A DNA stretch of 34,667 bases from Pseudoalteromonas sp. BSi20652. Lineage in GTDB: Bacteria > Pseudomonadota > Gammaproteobacteria > Enterobacterales > Alteromonadaceae. Made by a program: the position numbers and the translations under genes. Each line of letters starts with the position of its first letter. Position 1 is the stretch's first letter. The notes below the pieces were generated by a model. That model had not been told where the DNA came from. It saw only the letters and a program-made list of their open reading frames with translations, and did no database searches. The stretch lies in the NCBI RefSeq assembly GCF_000239855.1, contig NZ_BADT01000187.1:1-34667 (forward strand), given 5' to 3'. Positions 26,897-34,667 of the stretch are shown here, piece by piece.

Positions 26897-28414
26897 TTAA
26901 ACATCCAGCAATAAGCGTGTTGGATCTTCAAGTAACTCTTTAATAGTCACTAAGAAACCAACAGATTCTTTACCATCAATAATACGGTGGTCATAAGAAA
27001 GTGCTAAATACATCATAGGAAGTATTTCAACTTTACCATTTACAGCCATCGGGCGGTCTTGAATTTTATGCATACCTAAAATCGAAGACTGTGGCAGGTT
27101 AATGATAGGTGTAGATAGTAATGAACCAAAAACACCACCGTTAGTAATAGTGAAATTACCACCCGTCATATCTGCAAGCGTTAGCTTACCATCACGACCT
27201 TTAAGTGCTAACTCACGAATACCTTTTTCGATTTCAGCAACAGATAGTTTGTCACAATCTTTAAGTACTGGAGTAACTAGACCGCGTGGAGTAGATACTG
27301 CAATGCTGATATCAAAATAGTTATGGTAAACAATATCATCACCATCAATTGATGCATTTACATCAGGGAAACGCTTAAGTGCTTCAGTTACAGCTTTCAC
27401 ATAGAAAGACATGAAACCTAAACGGATACCATGGCGCTTTTCAAATACTTCTTGGTACTGCTTACGAAGGCTCATGATTGGTTCCATGTTCACTTCGTTG
27501 AATGTTGTTAACATTGCAGTTGAGTTTTTAGCTTCAAGAAGACGTGTAGCAATCGTTTTACGTAAACGAGTCATAGGAACACGTTTTTGTGTACGATCGC
27601 CCATTGGTGCTGTAGGAGCAGAAGTTTCTGCTTTTTTAGCCGCTGGTGCTGGTGCTTTTAAGAAAGTATCAACATCTTCTTTAGTTACACGACCATTTTT
27701 GCCCGTGCCTTTAATTTTAGAAGCATCTAGGCCTTTCTCAGCAATTAAACGACGAACTGATGGTGTTAACACATCTGAACTTTCGCTTGAATCTGCTACT
27801 GGCGCTGCGTCTGCTTTTGTAGCTGTAGCCGCTGGTGCACCGCCTGCTTTAACCGAACCAATTACTTGCTCACCTAGTACAGTGTCGCCTTCGCCGTGAA
27901 TGATATCACCCATGATGCCATCTTCTTGAGCTACTACTTCAAGAACAACTTTATCTGTTTCAATATCTACCAAGTTTTGGTCGCGTGTTACTGCGTCGCC
28001 TGGTTGTACATGCCATGTAGCAATTGTTGCGTCTGCAACTGATTCTGGAAGTACAGGTACTTTAATATCCACTTCTTTACCTTCTGATGCTGGTGCTGAT
28101 TGCGCTGCTGGCGCGTCTTCTGATTTAGCTAGTGCTGATTCTTCTTTAGTTGAACCTTCACTTGCTGGCGCTGCATCAGCATCACCAAGTAAACCCATAA
28201 CTTGATCGCCAAGTACGGTTGCACCTTCTTCTTGTGATATTTCTGTAATTACACCGTCATGCTGTGCAACAACTTCTAAAACCACTTTATCTGTTTCAAT
28301 GTCTACTAAGTTTTGATCGCGAGTTACTTTGTCGCCAACACTTACATGCCATGTAGCAACGGTAGCATCTGCAACCGACTCAGGAAGAACAGGAACTTTA
28401 ATTTCTGTGCTCAT
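26897..28414 (-). CDS. sucB: 2-oxoglutarate dehydrogenase E2 (dihydrolipoyl succinyltransferase)
   Basis: A 505-residue core of the 2-oxoglutarate dehydrogenase complex, making succinyl-CoA. Unlike E. coli SucB (405 residues, one lipoyl domain), it has two nearly identical lipoyl domains. Each contains [13 protein letters not shown] and [14 protein letters not shown], with lipoyl lysines K43 and K155. An Ala/Glu/Ser-rich linker (about 80-115) joins them, and another precedes a subunit-binding domain (about 215-252, [15 protein letters not shown]). The catalytic domain ends in YDHRIIDGK (H476, D480). It starts three bases after the sucA stop and is followed by a terminator. Confidence 0.96.
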   Translation of the reverse strand: MSTEIKVPVLPESVADATVATWHVSVGDKVTRDQNLVDIETDKVVLEVVAQHDGVITEISQEEGATVLGDQVMGLLGDADAAPASEGSTKEESALAKSEDAPAAQSAPASEGKEVDIKVPVLPESVADATIATWHVQPGDAVTRDQNLVDIETDKVVLEVVAQEDGIMGDIIHGEGDTVLGEQVIGSVKAGGAPAATATKADAAPVADSSESSDVLTPSVRRLIAEKGLDASKIKGTGKNGRVTKEDVDTFLKAPAPAAKKAETSAPTAPMGDRTQKRVPMTRLRKTIATRLLEAKNSTAMLTTFNEVNMEPIMSLRKQYQEVFEKRHGIRLGFMSFYVKAVTEALKRFPDVNASIDGDDIVYHNYFDISIAVSTPRGLVTPVLKDCDKLSVAEIEKGIRELALKGRDGKLTLADMTGGNFTITNGGVFGSLLSTPIINLPQSSILGMHKIQDRPMAVNGKVEILPMMYLALSYDHRIIDGKESVGFLVTIKELLEDPTRLLLDV

Positions 28415-28417
28415 TGC

Positions 28418-31237
28418 TTATCCTTTATTTTCTATAGTAAGCGCGTCGGCAACGAGCGCTTGTTGTTCTTTAGTATGTACTGACATGTAACCACACGCTG
28501 GTGATGCAGACGCTTTACGTCCTGCATATTTTAATTTAGCACCTTGTGGGATTGCATCAATAAAGTGATGTTGCGAGCAGTACCATGCACCTTGGTTTTG
28601 TGGCTCTTCTTGGCACCAAACAAAATCAGTAACGTGTTGGTAACGCTCAATAATTGTTTGCATTTCATCGTGCGGGAACGGGTATAACTGTTCAACACGT
28701 ACAATTGCAATATTATCTTGCTCTAGCTTACGACGCTCTTGTAATAGTTCGTAGTAAACTTTACCACTACAAAATATAACGCGCTCTACTTTCTCAGGGG
28801 TAATATCATCGATCTCATCGATCATATTATGGTAAATACCCTCAGAAAGTTCTTCAAGTGATGAAGTAGCAAGCGGGTGACGAAGTAGCGACTTAGGCGT
28901 CATAACAATCAAAGGACGACGAAGTGGTCGAACTGATTGACGACGAAGCATAGCGTAAACTTGCGCTGGCGTTGAAGGAACACACACTTGCATATTGTGA
29001 TCAGCACATAATTGCAAGAAACGCTCCAAGCGCGCTGAACTATGCTCCGGACCTTGACCTTCATAGCCATGAGGTAACAAAATTGTAAGACCACATAAAC
29101 GGCCCCATTTTTGTTCACCCGAGCTTAAAAATTGGTCAAAAACAACTTGTGCACCATTGGCAAAGTCACCAAATTGCGCTTCCCATATTACAAGTGACGT
29201 AGGCTCAGCAGTAGCATAGCCGTATTCAAATGCAACCACTGCCTCTTCAGATAAAACAGAATCAAAGACTTCAAATGTACCTTGATTCTCACTTAGATGC
29301 TGTAAAGGTGTGTACGTTGTACCATCAGCTTGACCGTGAACAACAGCATGACGATGGAAGAATGTTCCTCGGCCTGTGTCTTGTCCTGTTAAGCGAATAT
29401 CAGTACCTTCAGAAGCAATTGTTGCATAAGCAAGAGTTTCTGCCATACCCCAATCAAGTGGTTTTTCACCTGAGGCCATCAACTTACGGTCATCATATAT
29501 CTTTTTGACGCGAGATTGTGCTTTGTGTTGCTTAGGGTAAGAGGATACTTTCTCACCTAGGGCTTTAAGCTCCTCTACAGGTACACTTGCGTCATAGTCT
29601 ACATTCCATTCATGGCCAATGTATTTTGCCCACTCTGAAGAGTGAGACGTTTCTGGCTGAATTTCTGAAACAACACAGTTTCCTCCATCAAGTGCGTCAC
29701 GGTACTCGTCTGCAAGTGCTTTAATTTCTTGTTCTGAAAAAGAACCTTCTGCAATAAGTTGATCAGCATAGATTAGACGTGGAACTGGGTGTTTTTTAAT
29801 TTTTTGGTACATAACAGGCTGAGTAGCATTAGGCTCGTCAGCTTCATTGTGACCATGGCGACGATAACACACTAAGTCTATTACAACGTCACGCTTAAAC
29901 TGGTTTCTGAAATCAAGTGCAAGTTGAGTAACAAATGCAACAGCTTCAGGATCGTCAGAGTTAACATGAAATATAGGAGACTGAACCATTTTTGCGATGT
30001 CAGTACAGTATGGCGTTGAACGAACGTCATCTTGCTTAGACGTTGTGAAACCTACTTGATTATTGACGACAATACGAACACTACCACCGCAACTAAACGC
30101 ATTAGTTTGTGACATGTTGAACGTTTCTTGTACAACACCTTGTCCAGCTATTGCAGAGTCACCGTGGATTGTTATAGGCAGTGCTTTAATACCTGATTTA
30201 TCACCTAGACGATCAAGGCGGCCACGTACAGACCCCATAACTACTGGATTTACAATTTCGAGGTGAGATGGATTAAACGCAAGCGCCATATGAACGTTGC
30301 CACCTTTAGTAGCAAAGTCAGATGAATAACCCATGTGATATTTAACATCACCAGAACTTAAAGTGTCTTTGTGCTTACCTGCAAACTCATCAAATAATTC
30401 TGAAGGGTTTTTACCAAGTACATTCACAAGAACATTTAAACGACCGCGATGAGCCATACCGATAACAGCTTCTTGTTGGCCGCTTTCACCTGCACGGTGA
30501 ATAAGCTCTTTAAGCATTGGCACTAATGCATCGCCACCTTCAAGTGAAAAGCGCTTAGCACCAGGGAACTTAGCCCCTAAATATTTTTCTAGACCGTCAG
30601 CTGCTGTGAGTCCCTTGAGGATACGCAACTTTTCGTCTTTTGAGAATTTTGGCCTAGACTGCACAGATTCTAAACGTTGTTGTAACCAACGTTTTTCCTC
30701 TGTTGATGTGATGTGCATATACTCAGCGCCAATTGAACCACAATATGTAGTTTTCAGTGCTTGGTATAACTCACCTAAGGGCATAGTATCGCGGCCTACA
30801 GCAAACGATCCTACATTAAACTCGCGGTCAAAATCACTTGAAGATAAGTCGTGGTAATCTAGCTCTAAATCTCGTACACGTTCTCGTTCCCAGATGCCTA
30901 ATGGATCTAGGTTTGCATTTTGGTGCCCACGAAAACGGAAAGCATTAATAAGTTGTAGAACTTTGACCTGTTTAAGGTCACCGCCACTACCCTCTGCTAC
31001 CACTACTTCTCTATGCTTGTTTTTTGCAAGCTGTGCAAACTGTGCTCGAACCTCTGAATGTTTTACTTCAACATCCACACCATCAACTTTAGGTAATTGT
31101 TCAAACACTTCTCGCCATTCATCTGGCACAGAAGTCGCATCGTCTAAATACGCTTCATAAAGCTCTTCTACATAAGCAACGTTGCCGCCGTTTAAATGTG
31201 AAGATTCTAGCCATGCCTTCATCACACCTTCGTGCAT
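28418..31237 (-). CDS. sucA: 2-oxoglutarate dehydrogenase E1
   Basis: A 939-residue thiamine-dependent decarboxylase (E. coli 933 residues), first enzyme of the complex completed by SucB and the separately encoded E3. The N-terminus MKAWLESSHLNGGN aligns with E. coli. GMAHRGRLNVLVNVLGK, HGDSAIAGQG and RRHGHNEADEP mark the cofactor site, and QFGDFANGAQVVFDQFLSSGEQKW lies in the second domain. AGGG precedes the ATG by about seven bases. It follows sdhB after an 89-bp gap holding a hairpin, so its level may be set apart from sdh. Confidence 0.97.
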   Translation of the reverse strand: MHEGVMKAWLESSHLNGGNVAYVEELYEAYLDDATSVPDEWREVFEQLPKVDGVDVEVKHSEVRAQFAQLAKNKHREVVVAEGSGGDLKQVKVLQLINAFRFRGHQNANLDPLGIWERERVRDLELDYHDLSSSDFDREFNVGSFAVGRDTMPLGELYQALKTTYCGSIGAEYMHITSTEEKRWLQQRLESVQSRPKFSKDEKLRILKGLTAADGLEKYLGAKFPGAKRFSLEGGDALVPMLKELIHRAGESGQQEAVIGMAHRGRLNVLVNVLGKNPSELFDEFAGKHKDTLSSGDVKYHMGYSSDFATKGGNVHMALAFNPSHLEIVNPVVMGSVRGRLDRLGDKSGIKALPITIHGDSAIAGQGVVQETFNMSQTNAFSCGGSVRIVVNNQVGFTTSKQDDVRSTPYCTDIAKMVQSPIFHVNSDDPEAVAFVTQLALDFRNQFKRDVVIDLVCYRRHGHNEADEPNATQPVMYQKIKKHPVPRLIYADQLIAEGSFSEQEIKALADEYRDALDGGNCVVSEIQPETSHSSEWAKYIGHEWNVDYDASVPVEELKALGEKVSSYPKQHKAQSRVKKIYDDRKLMASGEKPLDWGMAETLAYATIASEGTDIRLTGQDTGRGTFFHRHAVVHGQADGTTYTPLQHLSENQGTFEVFDSVLSEEAVVAFEYGYATAEPTSLVIWEAQFGDFANGAQVVFDQFLSSGEQKWGRLCGLTILLPHGYEGQGPEHSSARLERFLQLCADHNMQVCVPSTPAQVYAMLRRQSVRPLRRPLIVMTPKSLLRHPLATSSLEELSEGIYHNMIDEIDDITPEKVERVIFCSGKVYYELLQERRKLEQDNIAIVRVEQLYPFPHDEMQTIIERYQHVTDFVWCQEEPQNQGAWYCSQHHFIDAIPQGAKLKYAGRKASASPACGYMSVHTKEQQALVADALTIENKG

Positions 31238-31282
31238 TTATAAGCCCTTTTCTTTAGCGCAGAAATTAATAGTTATAATATT

Positions 31283-31311
31283 AAGATGGCTAATTAATTA
31301 TTAGCCATCTT
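31283..31311 (-). promoter_or_regulatory. Hairpin between sdhB and sucA
   Basis: An 11-bp perfect stem (AAGATGGCTAA / TTAGCCATCTT) around a 7-nt loop. On the minus strand it is followed by AATATTA rather than a U run, so it may be an attenuator, RNA processing or stabilising element rather than a full terminator. Confidence 0.6.
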
Positions 31312-31326
31312 GCATTTACTAAGTAA

Positions 31327-32043
31327 TTAAACCGCTCGGTTTAATAACATAGATTTGATTTGTCCGATTGCTTTAGTCGGATTAAGACCTTTAGGACAAA
31401 CGCTAACACAGTTCATGATACTGTGGCAACGGAACACACTGAACGCATCATCTAAATCCGCTAAACGCTCTTCAGTTGCTGTATCTCGGCTATCAGCCAA
31501 AAAACGATAAGCATGGAGAAGGCCTGCTGGACCAATGAACTTGTCTGGATTCCACCAAAACGAAGGACACGATGTTGAACAACATGCACACAAAATACAT
31601 TCGTATAGCCCATCTAACTTATCACGTTCTTCAATTGTTTGAAGACGCTCGCCTGCAGCAGGCTGATCGTTAATTAAATAAGGCTTAACTTTTTCATATT
31701 GAGTGTAAAACTGACTCATATCAATTACAAGGTCACGAATTACAGGTAATCCTGGTAACGGACGCACAACAATTTTACCTTTTCCACCCTTTTGTAGCGT
31801 GGATAAAGGCGTAATACATGCCAAACCGTTTTTACCATTCATATTAACACCGTCAGAGCCACAGACTCCTTCGCGACATGAACGGCGAAATGATAAAGTT
31901 GGATCTTGTTCTTTTAAAAGAACAAGTGCATCTAACACCATCATGTCGTGACCATCTTCGATTTGCAAGGTATATTCTTGCATACGAGGCGCATTATCAA
32001 CGTCTGGGTTGTAGCGATAAACTGATAATTCTAATTGTGCCAT
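31327..32043 (-). CDS. sdhB: Succinate dehydrogenase iron-sulfur subunit
   Basis: A 238-residue electron-transfer subunit linking the SdhA flavin to quinone. [2Fe-2S] ligands are C56, C61, D64 and C76 (CREGVCGSD...GLAC), with aspartate at the third position as in E. coli. [4Fe-4S] and [3Fe-4S] ligands are supplied by CILCACCSTSCP (C149, C152, C155, C159) and CHSIMNCVSVCPKG. I start at the ATG at 32043, where homology begins and AGGAGA is well placed; the frame runs 15 codons further into sdhA. Ten bases separate it from sdhA. Confidence 0.97.
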   Translation of the reverse strand: MAQLELSVYRYNPDVDNAPRMQEYTLQIEDGHDMMVLDALVLLKEQDPTLSFRRSCREGVCGSDGVNMNGKNGLACITPLSTLQKGGKGKIVVRPLPGLPVIRDLVIDMSQFYTQYEKVKPYLINDQPAAGERLQTIEERDKLDGLYECILCACCSTSCPSFWWNPDKFIGPAGLLHAYRFLADSRDTATEERLADLDDAFSVFRCHSIMNCVSVCPKGLNPTKAIGQIKSMLLNRAV

Positions 32044-32053
32044 CGACTTTCTC

Positions 32054-33826
32054 CTAGTATACACGTGCTTTAGGTGGGAAAGCTTCACGCGTCTTAGGCG
32101 CGTAGTTTACGTCACGCTTGCTCATTTCATCCGTTGCAGGATTATATACTGAGTGACATAACCAGTTATCGTCATCACGATCTGGGAAGTCAAAGCGAGA
32201 ATGTGCACCACGGCTTTCTGTACGGAAGTTTGCAGATACTGCTGTTGAGTATGCTGTTTCCATTAAGTTATCTAATTCAAGACATTCAATTCGCTGCGTA
32301 TTGAAATCTGATGATTTATCATCAAGACGCGCATGCTGTAAACGTTCACGAATTTCTTTAAGTTCTTGAAGACCTGTAGCCATTGAGTCTCCTTCTCGAA
32401 ATACCGAGAAGTTAAGCTGCATACACTGTTGCAAGTCTTTTTTGATTTGAACTGGATCTTCGCCTTGACCAGCCGTTGAATTTTCCCAACGATTGTAACG
32501 TGTAAGAGAAGCCTCTAAATCAGACTCAGATGCGGCTTTAGATATTTCAACATCATTTAGGTACTTACCTAAGAAATTACCAGCAGCACGACCAAACACA
32601 ACTAAATCAAGTAATGAATTACCCCCTAAACGGTTAGCACCATGCACAGATACACACGCAATTTCACCGACAGCAAATAAACCTTGAACTATTTTTTCAT
32701 TGCCTTGAGCATCGATTTGCAGAGCTTGGCCATTCACATTAGTAGGAACACCACCCATCATATAATGACAAGTTGGAATTACTGGGATTGGCTCTTTTGC
32801 AGGGTCAACGTGAGCAAATGTTTTAGCAAGGTCACATACGCCTGGAAGACGCAAGTTAAGTGTTTCTTCACCCAAGTGATCGAGTTTTAACTTAAGATGT
32901 GGACCCCAAGGACCATCACAACCACGGCCTTCACGAATCTCAGTCATCATTGAACGTGCTACAACATCACGAGATGCCAAGTCTTTTGCATTCGGTGCAT
33001 AACGTTCCATAAAGCGCTCGCCATCTTTATTTAAAAGATAACCGCCTTCACCACGACAACCTTCAGTTACCAGCGTACCAGCACCTGCAATACCCGTTGG
33101 GTGGAACTGCCACATTTCCATGTCTTGCATAGAAATTCCAGCACGTGTAGCCATACCAATACCGTCACCGGTATTGATGTGAGCGTTGGTTGTTGATGCG
33201 TAAATACGTCCTGCACCACCTGTTGCTAGTACAACTGCTTTTGATTTAAAGTAGGTTATTTCACCTGTTTCAATTTCAATTGCAGTACACCCTACTACAT
33301 CGCCATTATCGTTTTTAACTAAATCAAGTGCATACCACTCTGAGAATACATTTGTTTTGTTTTTAACGTTTTGCTGATAAAGAAGGTGCAATAAAGCATG
33401 ACCAGTACGGTCAGCAGCAGCAGCAGTACGTGCAGCTTGCTCACCGCCAAAGTTTTTCGATTGACCACCGAAAGGACGTTGGTAAACACGGCCATTTTCA
33501 AAACGAGAAAATGGTAAGCCCATGTTTTCTAATTCAGTAATAGCCTCTGGGCCTGTTTGACACATATATTCAATAGCGTCTTGGTCACCGATAAAATCGG
33601 AACCTTTAACGGTATCGTACATGTGCCATTCCCAGTTGTCTTCGTGTGAATTACCAAGCGCTACTGTAATACCACCCTGTGCTGATACAGTGTGTGAGCG
33701 TGTTGGGAATACTTTAGATATTAATGCACACGTTTTGCCAGATTCAGTAATTGCCAAAGCAGCGCGCATACCAGCACCACCTGCACCAATTACTACGGCG
33801 TCAAATTCACGAACAGAATATTTCAC
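32054..33826 (-). CDS. sdhA: Succinate dehydrogenase flavoprotein subunit
   Basis: A 590-residue catalytic subunit oxidising succinate to fumarate. The N-terminal FAD-binding GAGGAG motif lies at 14-19, and H45 in [10 protein letters not shown] is the covalent FAD attachment site. [23 protein letters not shown] forms the active site region, and [12 protein letters not shown] lies near the C-terminus. It starts with GTG directly after the sdhD stop (TAAGTG), with GGGGT six bases upstream; homology with E. coli ([14 protein letters not shown]) begins exactly there. Membrane anchoring is through SdhC and SdhD. Confidence 0.97.
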   Translation of the reverse strand: MKYSVREFDAVVIGAGGAGMRAALAITESGKTCALISKVFPTRSHTVSAQGGITVALGNSHEDNWEWHMYDTVKGSDFIGDQDAIEYMCQTGPEAITELENMGLPFSRFENGRVYQRPFGGQSKNFGGEQAARTAAAADRTGHALLHLLYQQNVKNKTNVFSEWYALDLVKNDNGDVVGCTAIEIETGEITYFKSKAVVLATGGAGRIYASTTNAHINTGDGIGMATRAGISMQDMEMWQFHPTGIAGAGTLVTEGCRGEGGYLLNKDGERFMERYAPNAKDLASRDVVARSMMTEIREGRGCDGPWGPHLKLKLDHLGEETLNLRLPGVCDLAKTFAHVDPAKEPIPVIPTCHYMMGGVPTNVNGQALQIDAQGNEKIVQGLFAVGEIACVSVHGANRLGGNSLLDLVVFGRAAGNFLGKYLNDVEISKAASESDLEASLTRYNRWENSTAGQGEDPVQIKKDLQQCMQLNFSVFREGDSMATGLQELKEIRERLQHARLDDKSSDFNTQRIECLELDNLMETAYSTAVSANFRTESRGAHSRFDFPDRDDDNWLCHSVYNPATDEMSKRDVNYAPKTREAFPPKARVY

Positions 33827-34174
33827 TTAAACACCCCATAATACAATTAGACCAATAGCTACGTAAGCAACGGCCATTAGGTTTAAAACAAAACCTAAAA
33901 CAGCGCGTAACTTCGAACACTTAACATAGTCTGTAAGAACCTGCCAAAGGCCAATGCGGGTATGAACCATAATGCAAATCAAGGTTATTAATGTAAACCC
34001 TTTCATTGCTAGGTTAGAGAAGAGGCCTGTCCAGGCTTCGAAAGTGACTTCTGGCGTCGCTAAAAAATAGCCGATAATAAAGATAGCATATGCGCTAATT
34101 ATTAATGCCGTAGTACGTAAAGATACGAAATCTTGTACACCATCACGTTTAAGAGTTGCTTGATTTAAAACCAT
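33827..34174 (-). CDS. sdhD: Succinate dehydrogenase membrane anchor subunit
   Basis: A 115-residue integral membrane subunit with three transmembrane helices, helping bind heme b and quinone. H71 (IMVHTRIGLWQVLTDYV) corresponds to the E. coli heme ligand, and D82/Y83 to quinone-site residues. The ATG at 34174 aligns with E. coli and has AGGGG seven bases before it; a GTG two codons upstream is also open. It overlaps the sdhC stop by 10 bp. Confidence 0.94.
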   Translation of the reverse strand: MVLNQATLKRDGVQDFVSLRTTALIISAYAIFIIGYFLATPEVTFEAWTGLFSNLAMKGFTLITLICIMVHTRIGLWQVLTDYVKCSKLRAVLGFVLNLMAVAYVAIGLIVLWGV

Positions 34175-34542
34175 ATCCACACCCCTGCCAATACGGCAAA
34201 CACAACACCAAGAGCCATTGAAACTTTAGCGCTGAGGTTGCCTGATTCAAGTTCTTCCCAATGTCCCATATCCATAATCATATGACGGATACCACCAATA
34301 AGGTGATAACCTAATACAGAAACAGTTCCCCAAGCTATAAATTTGGCAATGAATCCGTTGAACAGACCCTTGACGAATTCAAAACTTTCGGCTGAAGAGA
34401 GAGACTCGGACCAAGCCCAAATGACAAACGTTAAAGCAAAAAATAATGCAACACCGGTGACGCGGTGAAAAATTGAAGCTTTAGCCGTTGCCGGCATAGA
34501 TATAGTTGTTAGATCTAGATTTACAGGTCTTTGCTTTTTCAC
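34165..34542 (-). CDS. sdhC: Succinate dehydrogenase cytochrome b556 subunit
   Basis: A 125-residue membrane subunit with three helices. KKQRPVNLDLTTI aligns with the E. coli N-terminus. S23 and R27 (KASIFHRVTG) match the quinone site, and H80 (GYHLIGGIRHM) matches the heme ligand. I start at the GTG at 34542; the frame is open a further 38 codons to 34656, but that part has no homology and probably contains the promoter. The ribosome binding site is weak (GGG nine bases upstream). First gene of the TCA block; the window ends about 125 bp upstream. Confidence 0.9.
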   Translation of the reverse strand: MKKQRPVNLDLTTISMPATAKASIFHRVTGVALFFALTFVIWAWSESLSSAESFEFVKGLFNGFIAKFIAWGTVSVLGYHLIGGIRHMIMDMGHWEELESGNLSAKVSMALGVVFAVLAGVWIWF

Positions 34543-34667
34543 AGTTACTTGCCCATCTTGCTCACAGTGGAGCTCATCTACTTGCTTTTCTAAAAACCCA
34601 CCAAATATTACTGGTGGAACTATCAAAGTAAACGTATCAAAACAGTTAAAGTTCACATTTATGTAAA

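Noticed and set aside
27411-27899. 162-codon plus-strand frame opposite sucB
   Set aside because: Shadow of the sucB coding frame with no recognisable family.

Overview
The window looks like a core chromosomal segment of a marine gammaproteobacterium, most likely Pseudoalteromonas or a close Alteromonadales relative. The basis is AT-rich DNA with E. coli-like proteins, the gammaproteobacterial blocks seqA-pgm with a divergent ybfF, ybfE-fldA-fur and sdhCDAB-sucABCD, plus marine-type genes (DUF3025, DUF2788, a DUF3083-like protein and a Fur-box-preceded DUF2899 metal exporter). The genus call is inference. I saw no rRNA, tRNA, CRISPR array, prophage or complete insertion sequence.

Region 1 (1-7166) holds two frame-disrupted genes facing each other: an LpxH-like metallophosphoesterase (+) and a hybrid sensor histidine kinase (-). 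Each is broken at a homopolymer run. A tightly overlapping minus-strand operon follows: DUF3025, an ABC ATPase and an ABC-2 permease.

Region 2 (7285-11160) holds a secreted M28 peptidase lipoprotein and a DUF2899 manganese-exporter-like membrane protein. The exporter has a Fur box over its promoter and a hairpin over its ribosome binding site. A small DUF805 / zinc-ribbon membrane protein pair lies on the minus strand.

Region 3 (11183-16385) is catabolic. It holds the branched-chain 2-oxoacid dehydrogenase operon (E1alpha-E1beta-E2, no E3), a perfect 26-bp palindrome of LiuR type upstream of it, and an isolated astE-like gene.

Region 4 (16403-24665) is housekeeping: seqA-pgm (-), then ybfF, DUF2788, ybfE, fldA and fur (+), glnS (-) and a DUF3083-like gene (+). 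A 160-bp element with terminal inverted repeats sits between fur and glnS.

Region 5 (24681-34542) is the TCA-cycle block sdhCDAB-sucABCD on the minus strand. It encodes succinate dehydrogenase, 2-oxoglutarate dehydrogenase E1/E2 and succinyl-CoA synthetase. A hairpin lies between sdhB and sucA, and a strong terminator plus a likely promoter lies between sucB and sucC. The E3 subunit shared by the two dehydrogenase complexes is not encoded here.

I found no convincing wholly new system. The best leads are the layered control upstream of the metal exporter, the LiuR-type operator, the inverted-repeat element at the end of glnS, the coupled DUF3025-ABC operon and the two homopolymer frame breaks. 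Several start codons were corrected by alignment to remembered E. coli proteins and by ribosome binding site position (seqA, ybfF, ybfE, DUF2788, DUF3083, sdhB, sdhD, sdhC).
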